Assembly (NCBI GenBank): GCA_958454405.1
Contig: CAUEBO010000001.1
Coordinates: 83,322 to 147,321 of the forward strand
DNA length: 64,000 bases
Direction: 5' to 3'
Source: an uncultured Eggerthellaceae bacterium
Lineage (GTDB): Bacteria > Actinomycetota > Coriobacteriia > Coriobacteriales > Eggerthellaceae
The notes beneath the pieces were generated by a model. The model was not told the origin of the DNA and made no database searches. It saw only the letters and a program-made list of their open reading frames with translations. Position 1 is the stretch's first letter. Every line of letters begins with the position of its first letter. Both the position numbers and the translations under genes were made by a program. Positions 30,387 to 38,800 of this stretch are shown here, piece after piece.

Positions 30387-31163
30387 ATGGATACGAAAAC
30401 GAAGAAGGAACTCGCAGGCGGAAAGCGCTCCGCAGCAGCCTGCACCCCCGCGGCACCCGAAACTTTTGCTTTACCTGGGACTTCGGCTGCCCCTAGCACT
30501 TCCGTGGCGCCTCCCGCGCCCGTGCGCGCCCCGCACTCGGCTACGGCGCACTCGCGCACCACCCCGCGCGCCCCGCACTCGGCCGCGGCGCACTCGCGCA
30601 CCATCCCCCGCACCATCTCGCGCTCCTTTGCGCGCGTCGGGGCGGCGGCCTTGCTCGCTGCGGTGCTCGCGTGCCCGGCGGCGCTCGCGTTCGGGGACCC
30701 AAGCGCCGGCGGCATCACCGACGTGACCGAGGCCACCGCCGACACCGTCCTCACCGGCGAGGTGAAGTACACCGACGACGTGGTAAGCGTCGAGCTTCCC
30801 CTGAGCATGCACATGGACATCAAAACCAACAGCAACGGCGCGCTGGACTCCGCCGCCACGCCCGAGGTAACCAGCATCGTGAAGAACAACACGCACGGCC
30901 GCCCGATGCGAGTGACGCTGTACGAGACGAAGGACCCGGACGGCCTTTTGAACGACGTGGTGCTGAAATTGAACGGCAAGGACATCTCCGCGTCCGTGGG
31001 CCCGGGCACGCCGAGCCATTCGGAGCAGGAGCTGGTGTCCTTCATCGAGCCCGCCGGAGGGCAAAAGGTCATCTCCCTGGCTGCATCGGAGACGAGCCCC
31101 GGCCATGTGATCCCCGAACAGCGAACCACCGTGACCATCACGGTTAAAGCAATCGCACTGTAG
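30387..31163 (+). CDS. Secreted beta-rich surface protein with long N-terminal extension
   Basis: 258 residues, ATG after GGAAGG (30,373-30,378). An unusual N-region of about 70 residues, rich in Ala/Pro/Ser/Arg and containing an internal repeat (APHSATAHSRT / APHSAAAHSRT), precedes the signal-peptide core (FARVGAAALLAAVLACPAALAFG). The mature part has VLTGEVKYTDDVVSVELPLSM, IVKNNTHGRPMRVTLYETKD and a closing TVTITVKAIAL. This resembles the small beta proteins at 59,433 and 60,170, which share the V-x-L/V-P-S pattern and a V-T-V/K-V-S end. It has no cell-wall anchor. The proximal half of the N-extension may be non-native sequence, but no other ATG precedes the signal core. It is likely a surface subunit. 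Confidence 0.75.
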   Translation: MDTKTKKELAGGKRSAAACTPAAPETFALPGTSAAPSTSVAPPAPVRAPHSATAHSRTTPRAPHSAAAHSRTIPRTISRSFARVGAAALLAAVLACPAALAFGDPSAGGITDVTEATADTVLTGEVKYTDDVVSVELPLSMHMDIKTNSNGALDSAATPEVTSIVKNNTHGRPMRVTLYETKDPDGLLNDVVLKLNGKDISASVGPGTPSHSEQELVSFIEPAGGQKVISLAASETSPGHVIPEQRTTVTITVKAIAL

Positions 31164-31187
31164 AAGAGAAAGAGAAAGAGGATGAGC

Positions 31188-32222
31188 ATGAACATGTTGA
31201 AACTGGGTCGCGTCGCCTGCACGGCGGGATTGGCGGTGGCGTGCGCGGCTGGGTTGACGGGTTGCGGCTCGTCGGGCGCCTCGGGCAACGCCGCAACGGT
31301 GAACGGCACCGCCATCGGCGAGGATACCGTCACCGCCTACGTCGAGAACTTCCGGGCGTCTTCAAGCCTTCAGGACGAGGCCGCTTGGGCCCAGTGGCTC
31401 GTCGACAACGACCGCACGCCCCAATCGGTGCGCGAAGAGGTTGTCGACTACTACGTTGACCAGGAGCTTCTGCGCCAGGCGGCCGCAGAGCGCGGCGTGG
31501 CGGTGGACGATGCCGCGGTGGACGCGGCCGTGCAGAACATCAAAGACGGCTACGGTTCCGACGAGGCCTGGCAGGAAGCGCTGCAGAAGGCGGGCACCAC
31601 GGAGGAAGCCTACCGCCAGCAGACCGAGCTCTCGCTGCTGGAAACCGCGCTGAGGGACTCCTTCAACGCCGACGCCGACGCCGATCAGGCCGCCGTCTCC
31701 GACGAGGACCTGCTGGAGCGCGCCTCCTCGTACAACGGGGCGAAGCGCTTCTCGCTCATCGTGATCGCGCCTGACGGCGAAAACGATGCGCAGACCGTGC
31801 TGAACAGCATCAACAACGGGCTGGATTTCGCCGAGGCGGCTGCGCAGTACTCGGCGGACGAGAGCGCCCAGAACGGCGGGGACAAGGGGTGGGACGTTTT
31901 GTCCGCCCCCGATGAGGAGTGCGCCGCTGCGCTCGAAGGGCTTGAAGAAGGCCAGGTGAGCGAGCTGATAGAAACCGAGAACGGGGTGTGCATCGTCAAG
32001 TGCACCGAGGTGTTCTCCGTTCCCGAAGACGGCTTGACCGCAACCGACCAGGTGCCCGAGGCGCTGCTGGACGCCGCGCGCTCCCAGCTTGCCAGCCCGG
32101 ATCAGTCGAACGGCTACAACGATTGGTACGCCGACTTCAAGGGCAAGGCCGAGATCGTGGTGAACGACATGCCCGAGCAGGTCTCGTACAACGTCGACCT
32201 GTCGCAGTACCAGTCGGAATAG
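31188..32222 (+). CDS. PrsA/SurA-like peptidyl-prolyl isomerase lipoprotein
   Basis: 344 residues from ATG 31,188, which has AGAGG at a good distance; ATG 31,182 is the alternative start. A lipoprotein signal ends in the lipobox L-T-G-C (Cys26), so the protein should be lipid-anchored outside the membrane. An N-terminal SurA_N-like helical region (about 40-170, VREEVVDYYVDQELLRQAAAERG) is followed by a parvulin-like domain (about 185-275) with FSLIVIAPDG, YSADESAQNGGDKGW, EEGQVSELIETENGVCIVKC. PrsA/SurA proteins assist folding of exported proteins. Here the gene is embedded in the surface locus, so its clients are probably the giant and small secreted proteins. The second locus has no copy. 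Confidence 0.88.
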   Translation: MNMLKLGRVACTAGLAVACAAGLTGCGSSGASGNAATVNGTAIGEDTVTAYVENFRASSSLQDEAAWAQWLVDNDRTPQSVREEVVDYYVDQELLRQAAAERGVAVDDAAVDAAVQNIKDGYGSDEAWQEALQKAGTTEEAYRQQTELSLLETALRDSFNADADADQAAVSDEDLLERASSYNGAKRFSLIVIAPDGENDAQTVLNSINNGLDFAEAAAQYSADESAQNGGDKGWDVLSAPDEECAAALEGLEEGQVSELIETENGVCIVKCTEVFSVPEDGLTATDQVPEALLDAARSQLASPDQSNGYNDWYADFKGKAEIVVNDMPEQVSYNVDLSQYQSE

Positions 32223-32242
32223 GATCGAAAGGGACGATCGTC

Positions 32243-32614
32243 ATGGTGAGGGTGAGCAACAAGGTGATCGAACAGCGCAGGGTGCGTTTGCTGGGCGCTC
32301 TTCTCAAGCACGCGGAGGAGGGCGGCGACGCGCTGGAGCTGTCGAACCGGCAACTGGCTTGCGAGCTGCAAATATCCGCTGGCGCGGCGCGCGGCCTCCT
32401 GAAAGGGGTGCGCGCCGAGGGCCTGGTTGCCGTCCAGCCGCGCTTCCTGTCAAACGGGGGCCAGGCGGAGAACGCCTACCGCATAACCGCGAAGGGCGTC
32501 GAGTTCCTGCGCCGCGCCGCCCAAGGCTCCGCCAAGGCCGACATCGCCGTGCCCGAGCTTCGCGCCGCCTCGGCGCGGCTGGGCGAGCAGGAGCAGCAGC
32601 CGTGCCGAGGGTGA
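32243..32614 (+). CDS. Winged-helix DNA-binding protein (A1)
   Basis: 123 residues, ATG with AAAGGGA eight bases upstream. It contains a helix-turn-helix (LSNRQLACELQISAGAARGLLKGV) and a wing carrying the signature F-L-S-N-G-G-Q-A-E-N-A-Y-R-I-T. The same architecture and signature occur in the next gene and at 60,910 and 61,252; all four begin M/V-x-R-V. The stop overlaps the next gene. It is likely a regulator of the surface locus; the operator is unknown. Confidence 0.82.
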   Translation: MVRVSNKVIEQRRVRLLGALLKHAEEGGDALELSNRQLACELQISAGAARGLLKGVRAEGLVAVQPRFLSNGGQAENAYRITAKGVEFLRRAAQGSAKADIAVPELRAASARLGEQEQQPCRG

Positions 32615-32937
32615 AAGCGGCGGTGTCGCATGATCACGAGCTTTCGGTGCTCGCGTTCCTGCGCGATCGCATGGAAAGCCCGGAAGGGGTGGTTTCGTCC
32701 ATCGGGAACGTCGCGCGCGAGACGGGCTTGACCGTCCATCAAGCGCGCGCGGCCCTGCGGCGCCTGGGGAAGAACGGCCTGGTCGAAACCATCCACCGAA
32801 GCTTTCCCAACGGCGCATCGGCCGAGAACGCCTACCGTCCCACGCAAGCCGGCCTTGACGAGCTGGCCGGCGCCGCGTGCGCGCCGCCTTGCACCCCATT
32901 GGCCGAACAGGGCCGGCGCGACGAGCGGGCGGTGTGA
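32602..32937 (+). CDS. Winged-helix DNA-binding protein (A2), GTG start
   Basis: 111 residues. I chose GTG 32,602 (AGGAG at 32,589) because it gives V-P-R-V-K, matching the starts of its three relatives (MARVKD, MSRVKM, MVRVSN). GTG 32,611 is the alternative. It overlaps the previous gene by 13 bases. The helix-turn-helix (SSIGNVARETGLTVHQARAA) and the wing F-P-N-G-A-S-A-E-N-A-Y match the others. The stop TGA shares one base with the next ATG, so the EAL gene is translationally coupled to it. Confidence 0.78.
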   Translation: MPRVKAAVSHDHELSVLAFLRDRMESPEGVVSSIGNVARETGLTVHQARAALRRLGKNGLVETIHRSFPNGASAENAYRPTQAGLDELAGAACAPPCTPLAEQGRRDERAV

Positions 32938-34382
32938 TGGACGGACAGGAAAAGGGGCCCCGCGCGCAGACGGGCTTTCGGTCTCCCACGTGCCGGCTGG
33001 GCCTTGCCGGGCTGGCGCTTGGGGCGGGCGTGGCGCTGCACGGCAGAAGGAGCGCCGCGCGCGAGGCGTCCCGGCTCGCCGGCACCGATCCGCTCACCGG
33101 CGGATGGAACTTGCGCCGCTTTCAAACGGAGGTCGAGAAAACGCTGGAGAAGGCGCAGGGCGGCGACGTCGCCGTGATGGTGGTCGACATCAGCCGGTTC
33201 AAGAACTTCAACGACGCCTTCGGCTACGCTGAGGGAGACCGCCTGATCCTGGAGCTCGACCAGCTGTCGAAAAGCTACGAGGGGGAAGGCGAGTTCCACG
33301 CGCATATCGGGGCCGACCAGTTCGTGGCGCTGCTGCGCTGGAGGGGGTTGGAGGACTTCGCCGCCCGCTTCGCCCGGCTCGACACCGACGTGAACGGCCT
33401 TGAGATGCTGAAATCGCGCAACTGCCGGATACTCTGCTACGGCGGCGTGGCTGTGTTCGACGGCCCAAGCGGATGCGGGCGGCATTCGGCCATCGAGCTC
33501 ATCGACCGCGCCCGCTACGCCCGCGAGTGCGTGCGGGAATCTCCCAGAAGCACGTTCGCCCTGTACGCCCAGTCGATAAAGGACAGCGACATCGCGCGGC
33601 GCGCCTTGCAGGGAGCCGCCGTCAACGCGCTTGCGAACGGCGAGTTCGTCCCCTATTACCAGCCGAAGGTGGCGCTTGGCACGGGGGAGATCGTCGGGTT
33701 CGAGGCGCTTGCGCGATGGCAGGTGTCGGAGGGGGAGGTGATCGGCCCGGCGGGGTTCGTGGAACCGCTCGAAAGCAACGGGTTCATGCCCGAGGTGGAC
33801 TTCTGCATACTCCGGCAGGCCTGCGCCTTCCTGCGGGACCGCATCGCCGCGGGGCTGCCCGTGGTTCCCATGGCGTGCAACTTCTCGCGGCTCAACCTGC
33901 TTGACGACGCTTTCGTGTCGACGCTGCTCAGCACGGTGCTGGAGTACGGCGTTCCCTGCGAGCTGTTGGAGCTCGAGCTGACCGAGAGCATCGCCATGGA
34001 GGACCTCCTTCGCGTGGCCGCCGTGGCCGAAGGCTTCAAGAAAAACGGGTTCTCTCTGGCCATCGACGACTTCGGCAGCGGCTACTCGTCGCTGGGGATG
34101 CTGCAGGCGCTTCCGGTGGACGTGCTCAAGATAGACCGGAGCCTGCTGGTGAGCAGCCAGGGAGATTCCCGGAGCAGGATCATCCTCGAAAGCGTGGTGA
34201 CCATGGCCGACCGGCTGGGCGTGAGCGTGGTGGTGGAAGGGGTGGAAACGCTCGAACAGGCCGCCCTGCTCCAAGCGCTCGATCCGCGCATCGTCGTGCA
34301 AGGGTACCTGTGCTCGCCTGCCGTTCCCCGCGCGGAGGCGGCGGCGCTGCTCGACGGGGGAAGGCTGTTCTCCCTGCTGTGA
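32937..34382 (+). CDS. Degenerate GGDEF plus EAL protein, predicted c-di-GMP phosphodiesterase
   Basis: 481 residues. A weak hydrophobic segment (21-34) precedes a GGDEF domain (starting DPLTGGWNLRRF, about 49-60) whose signature is G-A-D-Q-F (125-129) instead of GGDEF, so cyclase activity is unlikely. The EAL domain has every expected acidic or catalytic element: EAL (256-258), Asn315 in CNFSR, the ELTES motif (Glu350), Asp377-Asp378 in DDFGSGYSS, Lys398 in KIDRS, Glu434 in EGVET and Gln455 in QGY. It should therefore hydrolyse c-di-GMP, with the degenerate GGDEF domain possibly acting as a GTP sensor, as known for PdeA/FimX-like relatives. The start overlaps the stop of the winged-helix gene by one base, placing c-di-GMP breakdown in the surface operon. 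Confidence 0.92.
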   Translation: MDGQEKGPRAQTGFRSPTCRLGLAGLALGAGVALHGRRSAAREASRLAGTDPLTGGWNLRRFQTEVEKTLEKAQGGDVAVMVVDISRFKNFNDAFGYAEGDRLILELDQLSKSYEGEGEFHAHIGADQFVALLRWRGLEDFAARFARLDTDVNGLEMLKSRNCRILCYGGVAVFDGPSGCGRHSAIELIDRARYARECVRESPRSTFALYAQSIKDSDIARRALQGAAVNALANGEFVPYYQPKVALGTGEIVGFEALARWQVSEGEVIGPAGFVEPLESNGFMPEVDFCILRQACAFLRDRIAAGLPVVPMACNFSRLNLLDDAFVSTLLSTVLEYGVPCELLELELTESIAMEDLLRVAAVAEGFKKNGFSLAIDDFGSGYSSLGMLQALPVDVLKIDRSLLVSSQGDSRSRIILESVVTMADRLGVSVVVEGVETLEQAALLQALDPRIVVQGYLCSPAVPRAEAAALLDGGRLFSLL

Positions 34383-34396
34383 CGGCGGCCCGGACT

Positions 34397-34426
34397 GCGG
34401 CCCGGCCGCCGGCCCGGGCGGGCCGC
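34397..34426 (+). terminator. GC hairpin after the EAL gene
   Basis: GCGGCCCG (34,397-34,404) pairs with CGGGCCGC (34,419-34,426) 15 bp after the stop. The 216-bp gap that follows contains further GC palindromes and then a promoter. There is no U-tract. It probably marks the end of the locus A transcript. Confidence 0.45.
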
Positions 34427-34488
34427 ATCCGGCGCGGCCGCCGGCTTCGCCGTGTCAGCGAAATCATCGTTCCAGGTGGAAAACCAAT

Positions 34489-34520
34489 TTGACGGCAAGC
34501 GCCCTCCGGCGTGCTACCAT
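34489..34520 (+). promoter_or_regulatory. Candidate promoter of the SnoaL-LytTR gene
   Basis: TTGACG (34,489-34,494) is followed by TGCTAC (34,512) at 17 bp or TACCAT (34,515-34,520) at 20 bp, in a short AT-richer patch about 80 bp before the ATG at 34,599. Confidence 0.4.
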
Positions 34521-34598
34521 CTGCTACTCGAATACGCTCGCGCGCCGTTGGCTGCGCGCGGCAAGCGGCGACGAAGCGGCGGCTGGAAAGGGGATCGC

Positions 34599-35456
34599 AT
34601 GGAGGTCGATCATGCGGGCGCAGGAGAGGTCCTGAACGGGGGTTGGCCTTCGGATCATGCGATGGTGGGCATGTCCCGCAAGGTGCTGGTCGACCATTAC
34701 CTGAAGCGCGACATCGAGGCCATGATGGGCCCGATGGCCGAAGACATGACCTGGATCGGCCCGCTGGCCTGCCAGCACGCCCGCAGCGCGGCCGACATGC
34801 GCGCCCTGGTGGAGCCCGAGTACGCCAATCCGGTCGAGCTGGTGGACGAGCACTGGGGCATCCGCGTGGTGGGCAGCGCCCGCATCGTCATTGCCACCTA
34901 CGGCGCCGTCGTTTTGGACTCGCCCGCTTCCGACGTGGTGTTTCGCCAATCGGCCACGTTCGTCTGGGGCCTAGCCCCCGAAGGCCCGCGCATCGTTCAC
35001 CTGCACCTTTCGAACGCCTACGACGTGCCGCCTCGGCTCGATCGCACATCGGAGCCCGGCGAGGACCCGGTGGGCTACGCGGTGGCCTCCGTAACCGCGC
35101 CGAAGGAAGAGGAGAAGCGTTCGAACATACGCTTCGACGAGCCCGCAGGCCGTTCGCGCTTCATCCCGGAAGACCGCGTGATCTGCCTGGACGCCGCCGA
35201 AGAGGGATGCATCGTGGTGCAGGACGGCGAAAGCTTCGCTGAGCGGGAGAGGCTTGCGGCCATGGAGCGGAAGCTGCCGGCATGCTTCGTGCGCACGCAC
35301 CGATCGTGCATCGTGAACGCCCGCCGCGTCGAGGCGGTGTGGCGGTACCAGGTTCGGTTCGACGACGGGCGAACCCGTCCCATCGCGGAGCGCCGCTACC
35401 TTGACGTCGTCGAAGCCATCAGCAAGGTGGCCGGCCACAGCATCGAGCGCCGCTGA
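34599..35456 (+). CDS. SnoaL-like/LytTR transcription regulator
   Basis: 285 residues, ATG after AAAGGGGA. The N-terminal half (about 20-150; VDHYLKRDIEAMMGPMAEDMTWIGP, then an alternating beta pattern to VHLHLSNAYD) looks like a SnoaL/NTF2-type alpha-beta cone. The C-terminal region (about 185-280) is a LytTR DNA-binding domain (VICLDAAEEGCIVV, LPACFVRTHRSCIVNARRVEAV, GRTRPIAERRYLDVV). There is no receiver domain, so the SnoaL-like part probably senses a ligand directly instead of a phosphoryl group. It has its own promoter and stands between the two surface loci. LytTR proteins usually bind paired direct repeats upstream of surface and virulence genes; targets here are unproven. Confidence 0.88.
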   Translation: MEVDHAGAGEVLNGGWPSDHAMVGMSRKVLVDHYLKRDIEAMMGPMAEDMTWIGPLACQHARSAADMRALVEPEYANPVELVDEHWGIRVVGSARIVIATYGAVVLDSPASDVVFRQSATFVWGLAPEGPRIVHLHLSNAYDVPPRLDRTSEPGEDPVGYAVASVTAPKEEEKRSNIRFDEPAGRSRFIPEDRVICLDAAEEGCIVVQDGESFAERERLAAMERKLPACFVRTHRSCIVNARRVEAVWRYQVRFDDGRTRPIAERRYLDVVEAISKVAGHSIERR

Positions 35457-35839
35457 GGCGCGTCCTTCGGCATAATCCCAGGAAAACGGTGTGGAATTAT
35501 AGCGCACCCCTGCGTCCTGAAAAACGCCTCTCGACCGGCCGCCGGCCGGAACGACCCCCTGGTTTAATTGCATTCGGCGGGCGATCCCCCGCATTGGCGG
35601 CGCGAGTTGCGTTTCGGGGGTTGAAACGCAACTTGGCGGATACCATCATGGGGGGCAACGAAAATTTGAAGCGCCGGCGCGACGGCGGGATCGAACGGGA
35701 GACGGGCCCATCCGCCTCCCGTCCGCGCCTTCGGGCCGAAGCGCTTGGAAGCGTTCGGCGGAGGGCCCGCTGGGCGCCGGCAGGCGAGAGGAACGGGCCG
35801 GGGAGCCGGCCGAAACGGCAAGTGCAAGGGGCGAGGGAC
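35457..35839. other. Leader/promoter region of the second giant gene
   Basis: This 383-bp region has no supported gene. It contains several GC palindromes, a perfect 11-bp inverted repeat (35,605-35,633) and AT-richer patches (GGAATTATAG near 35,490; TTTAATTGCATT near 35,562; GATACCAT at 35,639-35,646) that could hold promoter elements. I cannot place a -35/-10 pair with confidence. Confidence 0.5.
35605..35633. promoter_or_regulatory. Perfect 11-bp inverted repeat, candidate operator or leader hairpin
   Basis: AGTTGCGTTTC and GAAACGCAACT flank a 7-base spacer (GGGGGTT). It is symmetric enough to be a dimer-binding operator for one of the local regulators, or an mRNA leader hairpin, about 205 bp before the giant gene start. 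Confidence 0.5.
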
Positions 35840-38800
35840 ATGCGGAGAACGCGCGAAGAGAACAACGGGTCCAAGACGGCCGCAGCCGCGGGCGCGCCCG
35901 GCGCGCGCCCGGCGCCGAGGTGCGGGACCGTCCGCGCGGGCCTGCCCCGCAAGGCCCTGTCCGTCGTGCTGGCCGCCCTTCTGGTGGCCACCATGAACCC
36001 CTTGGCGAACGACGCCGCCGCCCTGGCCCAGGCCGCCGACGGCGCGCGCGAGGCGCTGGGCGCGCCCGCTTCGGGCGGCGCGGCCCAGGAGTCCGCGGAC
36101 GGCGCGGCCGCCCCGGGCGAGGGACCGGGGGGGGGCTGCCTTCAACTGACGTAGCCGGCTCCGCCGGCTCCGGGGAGGGCGCAGGCGACGCGGCCCAGGA
36201 GCCCTCGGACGGCGAAGGCGCAGGCGGGGACGAGCCGCCTGCGGCCGACATCGTGTCGAAGACCGTGCCCGTCGAGCCCGTCGACGGCGGCGGGGAAAAC
36301 GCGGATGCCGGATCGGACCAGGCCGCGCGCTCCTACGGCACGTGGGCCGAGGTGGCCGCCGCCGTGGAGGCGGGCGAGCTGGCGGGCGAGGGCTTCAGGC
36401 CCGCGGGCTCCGGCACGCAGAGCGACCCCTACGCCATATCCACTCCCGAGGCCTTCGCCTGGTGGGCGGCCTACAAGGCCGCAGACGCCGGCACCTTCGC
36501 CCGCCTGGACGCCGACGTCGACCTGACAACCGACAAGCACGCCGCCCGCGAGTCGGCCGGCAACGGCTCGGGCGAGGGCAGTGCCGAAGCGACCGAAGGC
36601 TCCGACGAGCCCGACCCGGGCGCCGCCTCCCCTGTCATCCTGAGCGAAGGCGGCGAAGCCGCCGCAGTCGAAGGATCCCCCGCGGCGCCAGCCGGAACCC
36701 TCTGGACCCCCATCCCCGTCCTGGCCTCCGAACTCGACGGCAACGGCCACGCCGTCCTCTTCCGCACCGAGGGCGCGGGCCTGGCCGACGCCATCGCCGA
36801 AACGGGAGCGGTGCGCTGGCTCTCGCTCGGGCGCACGCAAAAGCAGCTGGACGAGGCCGCCGCCCAGGGCGGGGAGGCCGCCGCGCTCGCCGCAACGTCC
36901 GTCATCACCGAGGGCCCGCGCGCCGGCTCCGTCGCCGGCACCAACAAGGGAACCATCGAGGGCGTGGTCAACCGCATGCCCGTCTCCTGGGAGGCCGGCG
37001 ACGCCCCGGCCGCCTCCGTCCTCGCCGGAGGCATCGCCGGCGAAAACGACGGCCGCATCCGCGACTGCGCGAACCTGGGCGCCGTCGTGAACGCCAACGC
37101 CTCCGCCGACTCCGCCGCCGCCGGCATCGCCGCCGCGGGCATCGGCACCGTCGAAACATCCTACAACGCCGCCAGCATCCGCGCCGCGGTCAACGGCGCC
37201 TACCTCATGACCACCCTCACGTCCGACGCCCCCTACGAGGACCTCGTGCGCGCCAGCTTCTACCTGGCTCCCGGCAACGCCGCAACCTACGAGGGCGTCT
37301 CGGCCGTGGGCGCCTCCCGCCCCGGCGCGCTCTCGCCCGACGAGCTGGCCGACGCCGCCGACCTTCTCAACGACGGCCGCGAGGGCGAAGCCGCCGCATG
37401 GCGCAGCGCCGCCGACGTCGGCGGCGCCGCAGCCGACGGCGCCACGGGCGGCTACCCCGCCCCGGCGAAGCCGAGTGCAGCCGCGGCGCCTCCCGTCGCC
37501 AACACCCTCGCCACAACCTACGCAAGCTGGGCGGAGGTGGGGGCCGCGGTCGATGCGGGGACGCTCGTCCAGAACGGCGCGTATGTCGACAAGCCCACGA
37601 CCAACGCGAGCGGCGTCTACCAGATCGAGACGCCCGAAGACCTCGCCTGGTTCGCCTACAAGGTGAACAACAGCGCTGATGTAAACGTGAACATGTCAGC
37701 AACCGTCACGAAGAAGGGCAAGCTCGACATGGCAGGCGTCGACTGGGGTGCCAGGCCCGAGGTGCCCTTGCTGTGGGTTCCAATAGGCAGCGCATCGAAG
37801 TTAACCACAATAACCCATGCATTTTCGGGAACCTTCGACGGCGGCGCCGAAGGAAACACGATCAGCCGCCTGCGGGTCGAGTCCGCCGAACAGTTCGGCA
37901 CCGGGTTCATCGGGGTCGCCAGCGGCGCGACCATTAAAAACGTCCATATGGATGAGAACTGCAAGGTTTCAAACGTGCACGCCTCAGGCGGCGGAACAGG
38001 CGGCGTGCTTGGCATGATGGATGCTAACGCCGGCTCCACGGTGGAGAACTGCTCGTTCGCGGGCGAGGTTTCCTCGCTCAAGGGGGTGACGGGTGGCATC
38101 GTCGGCTATGCCGTTGGCAAGGGGACCTCGACGCAACGGTCCCTCATCAAGAATTGCACCAACGCGGGTACCGTCACGACGGGCAGCGGCAGTGCTGCCG
38201 GCATCGCTGCCAGCTTCTCCTATGGCAAGGTGGAAGGTTGCATCAACTCAGGCATGGTAAGTGTATTGCCAGATGCCACTGCCTCTACGGCTGCAGCTGG
38301 CATCACAGCCGGCTCTGGCACGAATGTGGAAATCTCCAACTGCGCAAATAAAGGCGCGATAACGGGCAATGGGAATACGGCCGGAATAGCAATGGCTGCA
38401 GCGAACGGTGCGCAGGTCTTCCAATGCACAAATGAAGGCGCGGTAACGAGCAATGCGACTGCGGGCGGAATAGCAGCGAATGCAACGGGTACTGCGCAGG
38501 TCTTCCAGTGCGCGAATTCCGGCGCAGTGACAGCTGGGTCTATCGCGGCCGGCGTTGTGGGAAACTGCAGGGATGCTACTGTGACGGTGACCCAGTGCTC
38601 GAACTCGGGATCCATCGAAGGCGCGACGTGTGTGGGAGGCGTTGTTGGTGCTCCGACCGGCGGTCCGACCATCTCCCACAGCTACAACGTCGGCCCCGTC
38701 AAGGGAACCGGGCAATATCCCGTCGGCGGAGTTGTCGGCCCGACAACTTCGACTGCGGGGACGACGCAGGTTGCTTCCTGCTACAACGCGGGCACGGTTG

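Noticed and set aside
29731..30387. 218-codon frame across the repeat-rich gap as a gene
   Set aside because: The product is Arg/Pro/Ser-rich translated repeat sequence, and the equivalent gap in locus B has no such gene. Kept only as an observation because of its exact boundaries.
35457..35839. c-di-GMP riboswitch upstream of the second giant gene, suggested by the nearby EAL gene
   Set aside because: I looked for the conserved GEMM-type core and found none; only simple palindromes are visible.
35920..36135. Giant protein start at ATG 35,920 in the beta-helix frame
   Set aside because: That frame gives an Arg/Gly-rich N-terminus with no signal peptide before the G tract, while the overlapping frame has a proper signal peptide.
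35489..36154. Independent 221-codon gene before the second giant gene
   Set aside because: Its 3' part is the signal-peptide region of the giant protein cut off by the G9 frameshift, and its 5' part before 35,840 has no ribosome binding site and random composition.
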